A DNA stretch of 64,000 bases from Ustulina deusta (taxonomy: Eukaryota; Ascomycota; Sordariomycetes; Xylariales; Xylariaceae). The DNA is taken from assembly GCA_023159155.1 (NCBI GenBank), contig JAJNNX010000051.1, forward strand, positions 1 to 64,000, read 5' to 3'. How positions within the stretch are numbered: position 1 is the first letter of the stretch; every line of letters starts with the position of its first letter. Below the pieces are notes generated by a model. The model saw nothing but the letters and a program-made list of their open reading frames with translations. It was not told where the DNA came from and ran no database searches. A program made the position numbers and the translations under genes. Shown here in pieces: positions 26,814 through 41,323 of this stretch.

Positions 26814-28285
26814 ACTATTTTTTTCTCCTTAGTTAGGTTATCTTTAACCTAATATATATAAGTATACAAAATATAAAGTATATAGTATAAGTAGGTGGTA
26901 TATATATATATAAATAGGGGGTAATTTAGATACAAGGTTTGTATAGAATTGGGGTAATATATATACGATTAGTGCAGTACAATCAATTAGGTGTTTATAG
27001 GTATAGGTACATAGGTACTTCTGTTATATTAGTAATATATAGTATTATTATTATTGTTTATATAAATACTTTAATACTTATATAATATTGTTAATTAGGA
27101 GTTTTAGTATATATATAGTATAGTATATATATATATATTATATATTTAAGTATATAGTAAATTTTAATATTAGTAATTTGAGTATAAGCTATGTATAAAT
27201 TGCTTACAAGGCTGATCTAGTTTTATATAAATATTTTAGCTTAGTTTTTTTTTTTTTTTTTTTTAGCTACTACTATTATTATTATTTGTTAGTTTTAGCT
27301 ACTTATACATATTGCTACTATTATTTCTTCCTTTTTTTATTTTGTTTTTATACTTTTTTTTCTTTTTTTTTATGCCTATATTACTATATTTAATACTATT
27401 TCTAACCCTTTTTACGTTTTTTTTAATAAAAAATTCTTGCAAAACTGTTACAACTATTGCTTTTAATACTTTGCTTGCCAAAAAGTTATAAACAGCTATA
27501 ATTATTACAATTATAAGCAATATATATATAAACAAGCTATTAAAGCTAAAAACAAAGCTTATAAGCATAAACCTGCCAAATTTCTAGTCCATAGTATATA
27601 TATATACCAATACTATTTTAATAACACTTATAACAAAGCTTAGCCTAATTTTAGCTAGCTTATTTAAATTATTTATATTATAAAAAAAACTAGGGCATTT
27701 TTTTATAATAAGTGCCAAAAAAAATATAAAATATGCAACCTTATAAATAAATCTATACCTATTTTATATTAGTATTAATACTAACCTAGATTTTTTATTT
27801 AATTAAGTTCTAGGTCTAATATTTTTTAATACAATTTATATTAATAAATTAATAAATTAGTTTTACTAGTTTTTTAACCTTAAAACAAATATAAACAATA
27901 ATAAAATTATTAATAAAATAAGTTTAGTTGCTTAGCAAGCTTTTATAAAGCTTTATTAGTAGCTAGCTAATATTTAGTTTTATTTATTAAAAACGTTTTA
28001 TTATTTTTTAGCAACCTATTATATATAGTTCGGCTTTACTAGCAAACTTAGCAATGCTAAAATAAGCAGTTCTTTTATTGTTTTATTAAGTTTTTATAAA
28101 TTATTTATATATTTTTAAAGCATTTATGCTATATATTTTTAACTAATAGTATAACAAAAGAATATCCTGCTTTAAGTAGTAGTATATTTTTTTTTAACGG
28201 TATAAATATTTTTATTTAATTTTATTTTATATTATTATTTAATATAAATAAATAATTAATTAATATAAAGCATATTTTTATATAA
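26814..28285 (-). other. C internal 3' region, no gene recognised
   Basis: It contains TA microsatellites and poly-T runs (27,246-27,264). One minus-strand frame of 89 codons (27,299-27,568) has a hydrophobic start and a Lys/Arg-rich end without internal stops. It may be a leftover of the C 3' coding region or chance, and I would not call it a gene. Confidence 0.45.
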
Positions 28286-28290
28286 CTACT

Positions 28291-28530
28291 TGTTACGGGC
28301 AAGGCTAGCCTTGAGAGCCTTGCCGATTAATGGAAGTTCTAGACCTCCGCTAGAACTTACAGAACTCCTTACGGAAATACGTTAAAAAAGTGCGTCGGAA
28401 CTCCGCGTTAGCAGTACGTTAATAGCTATATAGCTACAAAGACTTTGCTTTTGCAAAGTCTTCTTTTTTTTTTTTTTTTAAGTTAGTTAATAAACAGTAT
28501 TTCCTGGCTATTTGGCTGAATCCTTTTATA
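28291..28530 (+). repeat. A 5' LTR
   Basis: It starts TGTTACGGGC and contains the well-preserved block gtgcgtcggaactccgcgtt shared with the 3' LTR. A hairpin (aagactttgc/gcaaagtctt) and a poly-T run sit near 28,438-28,480. The end reads cttttata where the 3' LTR reads ctttcata. Confidence 0.9.
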
Positions 28531-30734
28531 TATTAACTAATTTTACTTTTTTTAAACAGTATTAGTATAGTTTATTAGCTGCGTAATACTAGGAAAGTTA
28601 TAAAAAATCTTGCAGGAGGGCTACTCTTTTAACAAATAGCTTTCAAAAAATTTAGCAACCAGATGCTCTAAATTATTAGATAAGAACTAAACAAGCAGCT
28701 TAGTACTATAAATAATTTGATTATTTTTGTTTTCATACAAGTATAAAGGGATCTAATAGGCTATATTAACTACCTTGCTACAAAGATTGAACAGCTCTAT
28801 AGTAACTTTTTTTTTAGTAATAAGCTACAAATCCTAACAAATCTTACAATAAATTTAGCGCTAACAATTTTAAAAACAGCTCCTATTTAGGAAATACCTA
28901 ATAAAAAAGCTGTTTGTTTTATTAATAAACTTTTTACTAACAACCCTAAAAGAAAACCTTTTTAATAGCCCGAAAAGTTTACCGGTTCTTATGCAAAGTT
29001 TTTTATATAAGAAATACCTATAAAGCATAAGCTAGCTTGGGATACTAAGTTTATTAGAGGAAATGCTAATAAGTTTTATGCTATTAATAAAACGTTTAAT
29101 AGTTTTATAAAAATAGATATATAGCTGTTTTTTATTATAGAAAGGCGTATTAGTATATAAAATCTTACTAAGTTTATAGTATACTTTTATAAGTACTACT
29201 TTAATGTTAACTAAGTAAAAAAATTAGCTTAAAACTTGTTTTTTTTTAAACAAAGCTTAAAAATATTCTTTGTGTTTTTTTTAGAATAGGAGAGAACTTT
29301 TGTTTATATAGGTAGCACCTTTTGGAACAATGCTGCAAAGCTTATTATTTTAGAAAGAACTATTAATACTTAGTTAATAAATAAGCTAATTTTATACGAC
29401 TTACTATTAAATTATACTAGATAGATATGTAACGTAATAACTATAGTAGGTTATTTAAAAAAGCATAGCTTTTATTATTCTTTTAACTAAGGAGCAAGTA
29501 GCAGGTCTTTATTAGGATAGCTATTTTTGTTACTTTTTTTTCTGCCACCCGCAATAAATATGCAAAAAGATATAAAAATAACGGGAATAAAAGCTACTAG
29601 CTTTTTTTTTGCTTAAAACAAGCCTAAAGCCTAATAAGTAACAAACAAAAAAATAAATAAGCAAAAAGCAAATAAGCAATATTTGCAATATAGAAAAAGT
29701 GGCTATTTTATTGCTAAGTATTTATTTGCTTCTATTTAACAACTTACAAAAACTAGAAATAGAGTGGGAGCTACTAGTATAGCAGTAGGGCAAAATATAA
29801 AAACAAAAAATAATAAAGATTTGGAAAACAAATAGCTTTTGCTCTTAGTTATTAGCGGGAGTATATAAAAGATTTAATTTTTATAAGCTTAGTAGCAGAG
29901 TTGGAATAGCTAATAAATAGCTTACTTTTTATTATAAATTTTATTTATAATAAAACATTAATTATTAAAACAATAGTTAATTAAGGTTATAAATGTATAG
30001 CTATAATAAGCAACTCTTTAGCCTAACGTTTATAATTATTATATATTTTTATTAACCCAAAAAAGCTAAAAGAAATAGTAATAAAACAAAGAATTATTAG
30101 TAAAATAATATATATTAAGTCTAATATTAATAGGTTTTAATAGAAAATATTAGTATATATAGTTTTTTACTTAAAGCATAATATTATTTTAAAAAAACCT
30201 TAGATAAAACAATTAAAAGTAATTTATATTGCTTATAAATATATAATTAGTATAAAATAAACTAAAGATCTTAAAATATAAAAGACTAGATTTACTCCGC
30301 AAATTAAAAGCATTAAGAAAATATATAATATGTGCTAACTTAGTAGAATAGTTTTTGCTATAAAAATAAAAAAGCTATAATATATTAGAGCAGCTAATAC
30401 TTTAATATTTGCTATTATATTAGTAGATATTATAAAAGCTTTAGTACTAAAAGACCTAATTTTACTGCTATCCTAATTATTAAAAGAATTAAAAGATTAG
30501 GCCCTGTTGTTTAATAAAGCAGCAGAAAATAAGCTTTTTTTATACTATAAAAAAGCTGATTATAAGATACTATTCTTATAAACCTCTAAAAAAACAGACC
30601 TTTAAATATTATAAAAGCTTTTTTATAAAATATTATAAAATAAGCTAGTAGTATTAAAAAAAATATTAATAGAGCTACTAAACAAAAGTTATATTAGGGC
30701 TAATAGCTTACTTATAAGCGCTTCTGTTTTTTTT

Positions 30735-32650
30735 ATAAAAAAACCAAAAAAAAGATTATATTTTTGTATTAATTATAAGGCGCTTAATATTATAACCTAA
30801 GCAAACAAATACTTTTTTTTTTTTATTAAAAAAATATTAGCGAATTTTTCTAAAGCTTATTAATTTATAAAGCTTGATATTTAAGTAGTTTTTTATAAAC
30901 TATATATTAAAAAAGAAAATAAATAAAAGATAGCCTTTTATATAAGGTTTGGCTTGTTTGAATGGTTAGTAACCTTTTTTGGACTGTCTAGTGCTTCTGC
31001 CATATTCTAGCGCTATATAAACGCTGCTTTATGCTTATACTTAGATATTTTTGCTTTGGTATATATAAACAATATTTTAGTATAGTTAAGCGGGTCAAAA
31101 AAGAACTATTTAAAAAAAATAAAATAGATCCTAAGTGCTTTATAAGCTATAAGTTTATATTTTAATATTAATAAGTATAAATTTGGAATAATTATAATAA
31201 AATATTTAAAATTTATTATTAAAGCTAAAATAAAAATATAAATAGACCTTAAAAAAATAAAAGCTATTTATAAATAAAAAGCTTTTAAATTGCTTAAAAG
31301 TATAAAGAGCTTTTTAAGCTTTATAAACTTTTATAAGCAATTTATACCGAAGTATGCTAATATTATAGCATTGCTTATAGCTTTAATTAAAAAGGGGACC
31401 TTATTTTGCTAAAGGGATATAAAAAACGCTATTTTTAAGCAGCTCAAGTTATTTTTTATATTAGAACTAGTTTTTGCTTAATTTAACTTAAGCAAGCTTA
31501 TAATACTAAAAATAGATTGCTTTAGAGCGGTTTATAATAATTGCTTATTTTAATATAATAAGTATAAACTTTTCTACTTAGTAGTATACTTTTTATAAAA
31601 GTTTTTACTTATAAAACGCAATTATAAGATTTATAATAAAGAACTCCTAGCAATTGTAAGCTATATAGATATATAAAGTAGTAAGCTATAGAGCTTTAAA
31701 AAAATATTTTTAATGCTTTTAGACTATAAAAACCTAAAGTATTTTATAACTTTAAAAAAACTTTTAAACAAATAAGTTAGGTAGGCCAAGTTTTTGGCTA
31801 ATTTTAGGTTTATGCTTACTTATAGAGCATGAGCGGATAGTGCTTAGCTAAACGCTTTATTATAAAAAAAGCAAAACTTATTTTTAAGAACAAATAAACA
31901 ACTTATTAAAAAGGAATTTATACTATTTTGATAAAAATAAGTAGCTTTTAAGCTATATAACAATATAAAAATAGGCTTATTAGGGTTTTAAAAAGATAAA
32001 CTATTTTTAAAATACTAGGTCTTTATATATAAAGACTTTTAATAAACTTGGGATACTATGCTAGATCAGGTCTTTAGTTATTAATTAATAATTAAAGCTA
32101 TAAAAAATAACGAATAGAAGTTCTTACTAGATATAAAAATAAATAAAAAGTTTTTAAATATTAATATTTTAGAATATAAGATTGGGGCAGATAGTATTTT
32201 ATAATATTAAAGTTATATATAAATACTAGATTAAAAGCTATTTTAAACCGGCTTAATCTAGAATTATTACGATTTAATATTAGTAGAATATTTAAAAAAA
32301 AACAGAATTATAGTAATATTAGCTAGAAATTATTTTTAGCTAAATATATATTAGATAGTATGCTATTTTATTAATAATTGCAATATATATAGTAAGAAAA
32401 CTATTTAGAAATATAAAAAGCAGGGCTTTTTTAAGCTATTTTTAGTTCTAAAGCAGTTCTAAAGCAAATTATTTATAAATTTTATAATAGATTTTTCTAT
32501 AACAAAGAATAATAACCTATTTTTTATTATAGTAATTATTAATAAATTAAGCAAAATAGTTATTATTAAAGCTATATAATCAATAAGTACAAAAATATAT
32601 ACTAAACAGTTTATATATTGCTTTTAGCGTTTTTATAAATTCTTAAAAAT
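30735..32650 (+). pseudogene. A pol pseudogene (RT, RNase H, integrase core)
   Basis: The gene would encode the Ty3/gypsy polyprotein that copies the element RNA into DNA and inserts it. In one frame (e.g. 30,945-31,007) the sequence reads RFGLFEWLVTFFGLSSASA, a textbook RT block. The catalytic box follows at 31,059-31,079 as VYINNIL, where the two catalytic Asp of YIDD have become Asn, exactly the change expected from G-to-A transitions. Further on, NYKIYNKELLAIV (near 31,610-31,660) marks RNase H, and ~32,480-32,560 resembles the Asp-containing integrase core with LSK. Frame is kept over more than 1 kb with stops but few indels. It is non-functional. Confidence 0.85.
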
Positions 32651-33599
32651 AATTATTAATAATAAAAGAACAAATTAAATAAAAGCTTTTAGTAATATTT
32701 TTACAAACTAGTTAAAATAAAATAAAAATTAAATATTATTTATTATCCTAAAATAAATAGTACTATAAAAAGAGCTAACCAAAAGGTTTTTGCTTATTTT
32801 TATATATTTATTGCTTATATATAACTAGATTAAAAAGTATTACTACTAGGCGTAATATTAATAATTAATAATAAAAACTTTTTTATAATAAAGCTAAGCT
32901 TATTTTTTGCTTAATATAAATACTATATAAACCTAATCAAGCTAATAACTTGTTTGCTTATACTAGCTAAAGAGCCAAAAGTACTAGCTAAAATATTTAT
33001 CTAATAATTAAAAAATATTTAAAAGTTCGCCTAAGCTACTATAGCTATAGCGCAACAGCATATAAAAAAAACAGCTAATAATAAACGTAATCTTATGGAC
33101 TGTTTTAAAAAAAAAGATTAAGTATAGCTAAACCTAAAAAATATTACTACAGACCAACCCTCCTAAAAACTAGCATAGCTCTACTCTAAATACAAAATAA
33201 CTAAAGTTATAAGCTTTTATATAGTAGAGCTAGATATTTTTAAAAAAATATATAACTACTTCTATATTGATTTTTTATAACAAGTAGCTATAAACCTCTT
33301 CTTATTATAAATTAATCTAAATATATAACCGCTAGTAGTACTACTTAAAAATAATAAATTCTAAGTAAAAAGCATTCTATAAGCAAAAAATAAACAAAAA
33401 AAAAGCTAGAATAGGCTTATTTGCTACAAAATCAAAGTTAAATAGGCTAGTTATTAGCAACCTATATAAAAACCCCTAAATAATTTTGCTAATACTACAG
33501 CTCTAGAGCAATTTAAAACCAAACATAAAAATGCTTATATGCACAAAGGCCCTACTACTAAAAAAAAAGCTAACAAAAATAAACCAGCCGGTAAGCTAG

Positions 33600-35293
33600 T
33601 ATTGTTTATATTATAATTAAAAATTATTTATTTATTTAATTTTTTTTTTTATTACTGATATTATAGGTTATTACAGGCCAAAAAATAAAGATCAAGCATG
33701 CAGAGAACTAAAAAAAAGCCTACCAAAAATATTTATATTAATTTTTAGCTTAACTATATTACAAAACTAGTACTAAGCAGTTATAAGGCTGCTAGACCTC
33801 TATATTATCTTTATTTTTATTACTAGCCCTATTTATTCCATTAAAACATAGCTACTTATAAGCAAAGCCTAAAGCGCTACCGGACTATTCCTTAGTAAAT
33901 ATATAAGCAGAAGGACTAGGCTTATTAGCAAATGCCAAACTATTAAGGCCTAAAAATAAATATTTTGTATAAATACCTATTATATATCTAATAATGCTTA
34001 AATAATTATTAATAATTATAGAGCTATTGGCAAGCTGTTCTATACTTAAAGTATAACATTTAATAGCTGCTATGTTATATTTGATAGCTATAGTTATACG
34101 CTTAAAAACTGCTAAACATGCTTAATTGTTTGTTTAATGCTTATTAGCAAACAAATAGCTGCAACCAGACAAAAAAGTAGCTAATATATTTAAAGAAATT
34201 TGTTTTTAATGCTAAAAAAAGTTAGCAACTAACTTATACTTAATATATAGATCAAAAACAGCTTATTAAATAATTAGCTTTAAAACTAGCAGCTTTTTAT
34301 TTTTTAATGTTTATTATTATAAGTTAGCAAACATTAAACTACTTATAAACAAAAAAAAAACGCTTAATTATTAGTATTCTAATAATTATAAGCACAAGCG
34401 CTATTAAACAAGCGTTCAAACATAACAACTATTTTAGGTATATAAACTAGCTATATATAAATAAAAAGGTTAGCAACTATAAGTAGTAGAAAAACAACAA
34501 GCGAACAGCTAACTTATAGTATTATATAAATAACCAGAGGTTCTACCTAGGCTAGCGTAACGCTTGCATTACTTACTAGTTCTTAAGCAATAAATTAGCA
34601 AAATATAAACATATATTAAACTTAAAAATAACCAACTTTATATATTTATATAAAAGTAGTAAAAATATTTTGCAAACTAACCAATATACTAAACTATTTA
34701 TTAATAAGCAGGGAATAAAAAAAAAGTAGTATTTTGCTTACTTTAAAATATAAAAAGGTATGAGCATTAAACATATTATAAATAGAAGTTATATGTTTGT
34801 TCTGGAGCAAAGGCGGTATATTTATAGCTAGTAAGCAGTAGGAAAACAGGGGAGCAAAGGAATAAAGGCCAGGCTAGCTACTAAACATATATAAACTGCT
34901 TTATACTAAACAAATAATAAAAACAAATATATAATAAGTATACTACTTTTTGCAACAAAATAAAAAAGGAGTACTTAAAAAAAAAAAAAAAGGGCTACTT
35001 ATTAATTAATATTGTTGCTAAAAAAAAAAAAAAAAAAGGAAAGAGAAGTTAGAGGGGCTAAGAAAGGTTTATATAGACCTAGCCAAAGCGGTAAGCAGTG
35101 GCAATAGGTAGGTTGGTATATACCAGCAATATATTGGCTAGGCAGGTGTATATATTGCCTAAAAAGTATATATATTACCTAAAAGGAGCATATATTGCTT
35201 AGAAGGAGCGTATTTTTTTTGCCTATTAGCTGCTGCTTATACGCTATATACTACCTATTTTGCAGCCCCCGAGCCAAAAAAAAAAAGGAATAA
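33600..35293 (+). other. A internal 3' region downstream of integrase
   Basis: About 1.7 kb follows the integrase region before the 3' LTR, which is long for a Ty3/gypsy element. I found no readable domain on either strand. It includes poly-A runs, and a G-rich stretch at 35,036-35,270 with short degenerate tandem units. Confidence 0.5.
35139..35214. repeat. Short degenerate tandem repeat near the A 3' LTR
   Basis: About three to four imperfect units of ~20-23 bp are related to gtatatattgcctaaaa (variants with acctaaaagg and gcttagaagg), ~80 bp upstream of the 3' LTR. Confidence 0.55.
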
Positions 35294-35536
35294 TATTACA
35301 AGCAAGGCTAGCTTTAAAAGCTTTGCTAATTAATAAAAGTTCTAGATTTCCGCCGGAACTTATAGAACTTTTTACAGAAGTGCGTTAGAAAAGTGCGTCG
35401 GAACTCCGCGTTAGCAGTACATTAATAGCTATATAGCTACAAAAACTCTATTCTTGCAAAATCTTTTTTTTTTTTTTCTTTTTTTAAGTTAGTTAATAAA
35501 CAGTATTTCCTGGCCATTCGGCTGAATCCTTTCATA
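35294..35536 (+). repeat. A 3' LTR
   Basis: It starts tattacaagc (TGTTACGGGC after RIP) and ends ctttcata. It keeps the same gtgcgtcggaactccgcgtt block as the 5' LTR. The TSD CTACT follows immediately. Confidence 0.9.
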
Positions 35537-37611
35537 CTACTATATATTTTTAATTTAAAAATTATAGTTATATACTATAAATATTAGCTATTTATTGTTT
35601 TATAACAGAGTTAAAAAAAGCAGTTATAAATATTTATAATTAAGCAACCTAAACTACTACTATAGCTACTATAATAAACTTAAATATTTATTATTTTAAT
35701 AAGATTTGATTTTAAAAGTAGTTTATATATAGCCTAATAGTAAGGCACAAATCAAATATTTAAAATAGTTAGTTCGATTTTAACCGTACAGGTTTTTTAT
35801 AGGTTTGTTTTTATTAATTTGCTAAAGTTTTAGGCCGATATAATTATTAAATTAATTAAGTCTTTAAGCAATAAGGCTAGGTACCCTTAAATAAAAATAA
35901 AAATAATTAACTTTTTTTTTTTATTGTTTTAGATGTAAATTACTAGGTTAAAAGTTTTTCTTTTTATAACTTTGCTATTATTTAAAAGTTTATATTGCTT
36001 TAAGTACTATAATATTAATAATTAATACTTATTAGTTATATTTAATTAGCCAGCCTTTCTATTTAACCTTATAGTACAACTTATAATTATATATTTGTTT
36101 TATTACTATATTTTTAATTTTTTACTTATTTAAATTATTTGTAAAGTTTAGCATAAATAGGTTATATATAATATTAGCTTTCTGAAGCTTAAGTAGTTAA
36201 TTAAAAAAAACGTTATAAAAACAGGCATATTATACTAAAAATATAAAGCAATATACCTACGATCTAATATAGCTAAGGATCTAGAATAAGCTAATAAACT
36301 TAAGTATAAATTTAAAATATTTAAAACTTAAATTTTTTATAAATAATATTATTATATTTCTAATTTTATAGGTTATAAGTTTATATTTAATATTATAATA
36401 TTTTTAATACTTTTTGACTATAATTTGCTACTAATTTTTTAAGTTATTTTTAATAGTTTGTAATTTTTGTAATTGTTTTTATATTACTAGCACCCCTTTT
36501 AAAATAAAGTTGTTTTTAATAAATAGTTTAAACTCTAGTATATAGCTATATAGGGCTTTAAAAAATAATTTGCTAGTTATATTATTAATAACTAAATTAA
36601 TTATAAAATATACTTAAAAAAATAGTTATAGCTAATTAGTTTGTTTATTATTAATAAAACATTTAAAGTAGTTCTTAATTATTTAATTTATATATTTTGT
36701 TTGCTTGTTGGTTCTAAAATAAAACGCAACCAAATATTTTTTTTTAATTTTAAAGTAATAATATAAATCTAACCAAAAATAACTAGTAAAAAAAAACTAT
36801 AGTTTAATGTAATACTTATAGAACTTTTATAAATATATTTGATTTTTTAATAAATAGGGTAATAACCTATATTAAAGTTATTTTAATATTAATAAAAAAT
36901 AAATATATTAACTTAATAAATCTATTAATAATTACTAAAATATAATTAATTTAGTAGTTTTTATAAAAAATTAAAAGCAGTCCAACTATAAAATCTATAA
37001 ATAGTTTTTATATAAAAGCTAAAAATATAAATAAAGCATTAAGTTTGCTATATTTTCGGTAATATTTTGCTTTTGATCTAAGGCATATTATATAACTACT
37101 TATATAGTTATTAATATTTATTTTTATTTTTAGCTAAAAAAACTTGTATTATAATAGTTTAAATATATATTTTTATTTAAAGTGCCTTACTAATAAATTA
37201 TTATAATATAATTTAATAAGTTAAAAATAAATAGATTTTTTAAAAAAAATATAAACTTTATTTTTATAATATAAAAAAAATCTTTTAATTATTTATTAAA
37301 AGTTTATAAGCTTTCTAGTATTAATATACTTTTTAATTAATTTATATTTAGGGTTTTTTTATTAAATATTTTAAATTATATTTTATAAGCTTTATAATAT
37401 ATCTAGATTCTAAAAGTTCTTATTACTTATAGCTATTTATACTTATATACGTATAACTGCTTATATAAAAATAGTTCTTTTTTTAGGGGGTCAGGCAGCA
37501 CACATTTTGCCTACTAATACTTTTAAATACTTATTAAAAATCTTGGTTTATACTACTACAATCTTTTTTTTTAATATTAAAAAAAAATTAATATTTTAAA
37601 ACAAATTGCCT

Positions 37612-38800
37612 ATATAATCAGGTTAGCACAATAAAAAATTAGCCTTGTTTTGTTTGCTTTACTTATATTTAATAATAAAATCAAAAAAAACTAAATATAT
37701 ATATTAATAAGCTTACTTTTTATTTAGCTTTAGAATTTTTATAAATGCTTAAAAATTACTATAATTAGTTAATATTTTAATTAATAATTTGTTTTTTTAA
37801 AAATAATACTACTAATATTTAAAATATTCTATAATTATAAATATTTTTTAATTTAAAGTTTTATAATTTAATTCTATATTAGTAAACTTATAAAAATAAA
37901 ATATAATAGAACGCCATTTATTTTAACTATTTTTTTAAAAAAAGTTCCCTATTAGCACTACTTTTAAAAAATCGGTTTTTATTAATATTTGCTTCTTAGG
38001 GTCAAAATATATAAAAAGAATAGTTTCCTTAAATAAGTTTTAAAACTTTTTAAAAATTTTTACTATAAAACGGTCTAAAAAAATTTAACTTTTTTTTATT
38101 CTAGTTGTGCCTTTTTTTAAATACTAGGTTAAAAAAGCAGTAACCTAGAAATACCTTTTAATAAAGCACTAATAAAAGTTATAAAACTTTAAAAACTATT
38201 ATAGTTTATAACAAGAACTAGAAAATAGCTACTATTTAATTATATTAATATAACTAAAGTTTATTTTAATGCTTTAATTAGATATAATATATTAAAGAAA
38301 ATTTAAGTTTTTTTTAATAGAACTAATATTTTAAAAGTTTAATATATAGTTTAACATTTTAAAATTTTTTAATAATTTCTTAGATATATTTTATATAGAA
38401 TTTTTTATTTATAAAAAATATAAAAACATTATTTAAATATATAATATAAAATATATTTAAAATATTATTAAATGTTTTATATATATAGTTCTAAAAAATA
38501 GCAAAAGTATTATATAAACTTATAAATATAACTAGAAATTTGTAATAGCTATAATATATATAAAAAGCTATTTTTTAATTATTTTTTTTTTAATTTAGAT
38601 ATAATAATAAATATTTTTAAAATTAATCTTAATAAATATTTTAATATATATAAATCTATTTATTAATTCTAAAATAAAGAAAAAAATATAATAATTTTTC
38701 TATATAATATAGTTAAGTTCTTTATAGTCTATATATAGTTTTAAACTTTTATTTTTTTTAAAAACAAACAAAATAGGAGCTCTAGCTAAGCTCTTAGATT
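37612..38800 (-). pseudogene. C pol pseudogene (RT to RNase H)
   Basis: On the minus strand, 38,785-38,709 reads APILFVFKKNKSLKL and then YIDYKELN, the entry block of Ty3/gypsy reverse transcriptase. At 37,690-37,612 the frame reads IIKYK, a stop, SKQNKANFLLC, a stop, PDYI, which fits the closing RNase H block where the stops replace Arg/Pro and Arg codons. Between these points the frame is broken by many stops. It encoded the element polyprotein and is now dead from RIP. Confidence 0.78.
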
Positions 38801-41323
38801 TTTATATCTTTTTATTAATTATTATTTCTATAAACTATTTTTAAAGGTTTTTAAGTTTGTTCTGGGCTAATAAATAAATAAAATAATAAAATACTATAGT
38901 ATTATTTTATAGATTAATTGCTAAGTTTTCTTATTTAAAATATAAAAAAATACTAGCCTTATTAGTATTAAAAAAATTAGCTAAGTTATAAAATTCTGGC
39001 GGAACACCTTTAAAACTAGTATAATTCTTTTTAGTTTTTAATTCTTTTAACTAAAAAAGTTTAAAAAAATATATAATAGCTTAACAATATTTCTTATTTT
39101 TATAAACCCTAACAAATTAATAAACTATAACTAACTTAAAGTATTTAAGCTTTAAGCTATAAAACTAGCGATTTAAACTTAAATTAAATATAATTTTTTA
39201 GTTTTTTAATATAATTTAGAAAAAAAGCACTAAACTCCTTTCTAACTAATTATTTTAATTAATAATAATATAAGTATGCCAAAATTTTTAAATCACTTTA
39301 TAATTATTAGTAAGTTTATAAATAACTTAATAAATATTATAACTAAAAAATCTATTTCTAGTAATATATTATAAAACATAAATATAAAATAGAACTTTTT
39401 TTAGTTTATTATATAAAGCAAAAATATAACTAATATAATTATATTTAGTATAAAAATTTAAATTAATAAATATTATATAAATATAAAATTAATACAAAAT
39501 AGGTATAAAAAAGCTATAGTTTTAGCCTAAGCTCTATTGCTAAAACTAAAACTATTTTTTATTTCTTTAATTATTACTTAAATATTTATTAAAATATACT
39601 AGAAAATTATATAAATAATCTTAGTCCAAATAATAATCGTTCTTTTATAAATAATAGGATATATTAGAGTTTTTTTATTTTTAATCTAACTAAATTTTCT
39701 AAATTTAATATTTTTAATTCTTTAATAAGTATTACTAGTCGGGTTCTTTATAATTATAACTAATATAACTTGTTTTTTTATAATTAAAGCAAAAAAAGTC
39801 TTAAGTATTACTACTTTGCTTTTGGCAGTTATTAAGGTTATTTTATAGCTATTTTTAGGGTATATTAAAAATATATTAGCTAAAATATTTAAAAAATAAT
39901 AACTTTCTAAATATATAATTATTAAAGGGTTACTAATTTAGATAAAGTTATTTTAGCTAATTATAGTACTAATAATTATTTTAACTTTAAACTATATTAT
40001 AATATTTTTAGCTTTAGCAAAAATAATTTTTATTATTAAAATATTTCTATATAAAAAAGTTTTAATATTATTATTAATTTTAAGGTTTATTAGTATTAGT
40101 TTAGTTAATATTTAAATATAAAAATTTTTATTAAAGCTTTATAGCTTTAAAAGCAAAAATTATTAGTTTTTAACAATACTATACTATATTTATTATTACT
40201 AATCTTTTTTAGAATAATAGATTATTAAAATTTATAATTTTTTATTAAAGCAGATCAATTAGTTTTTAGTAATATAATATAGCTTTTTTATTATTACTTT
40301 ATTATTTTTTTTAAATCTTAATCTAAAATAAATATTAATTAAATATTTTAAAGTTTTAATTAGCTTATTATTAAGCTTTTTTTAACTACTAGTTAATATT
40401 TATAATAAAAAAAATTAATTAGCAAATTAAAATCTTAGTCTAGTTAGCAAAAGTTTTTTAATTAGATTTATAAAAAAAAAAATTTTAGTATATTTTTTTT
40501 TTAAAAAAGATTTAATATTAGTTTTTACAATCTTAGTCTATTTTATTAACTATATAAATAATTTAAATCTAAACTTATTAGAACTTTTTTTACGAACTTT
40601 TAAATATATATTTTAGTTTTTTAATCTATTTAACTTACTAGTTATAAATAAACTATATAGTAAGCAAAAAATATTTAAATTTTAAAAAATAACTAAAATC
40701 AATATTTAACTTTTATTATTATTGTAATATTTAGAATAATAAAGTAATTAATAGTTAGAACTGCTTAGATCCAACTTATTAAATAATAATAAAAAAATAA
40801 TAAAAAAATAATAAGCTAGAATTAAAAAGGTTATATTGTTTTTAGTGCTAATTTTTACGTTCTAAGTAGAAAATATAAAAAAAATCTAAAAAATTTAAAA
40901 ATTTAAAATTTTTTAGATTTCTAGCTTTTTTTTAATGCTTATATTTTTTAGGTTTCTGTTTTAATATTAATTTATATATACTTATAAATCAAAATCTTTT
41001 TAATCTAAAAATAAGTTATTTCTATTTTTTTAGCTATTTATTTATTTTTTTAAGTTCTGCTTTAAACTAAATATTTTATTATAATAAAAATTAGTTAGTA
41101 CTTTTAAGTTGTAAAGTATTATTATTATTTTAATAACTAAGTATTAAACTATTACTAAGCTTTAATCTTTAATTTTTATTTAAAAAAAAATTAATATAGC
41201 TTTATTAGCTATTTATAGCTAATTTGTCTTTTTTAGGGGGCATTAATCTAGTTAATAGTCCAGGTTTTCTAAGGGCTATTATATAAATATATTATAAATA
41301 ACCTTAAAAAAAAGCTTTCGAAT

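Larger units (their letters stand above)
28291..35536 (+). mobile_element. A: complete Ty3/gypsy element nested in C
   Basis: The 7,246-bp element has a 5' LTR at 28,291-28,530, a 3' LTR at 35,294-35,536 and a perfect 5-bp TSD CTACT (28,286-28,290 and 35,537-35,541). The internal 6.76 kb encodes, in order on the plus strand, a probable gag region, RT, RNase H and integrase, the normal Ty3/gypsy order. A purine tract (poly-A then ggaataa) precedes the 3' LTR. It is the innermost layer of the B3-C-A nest and the best readable pol in the window, yet it carries many RIP stops. Confidence 0.92.
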
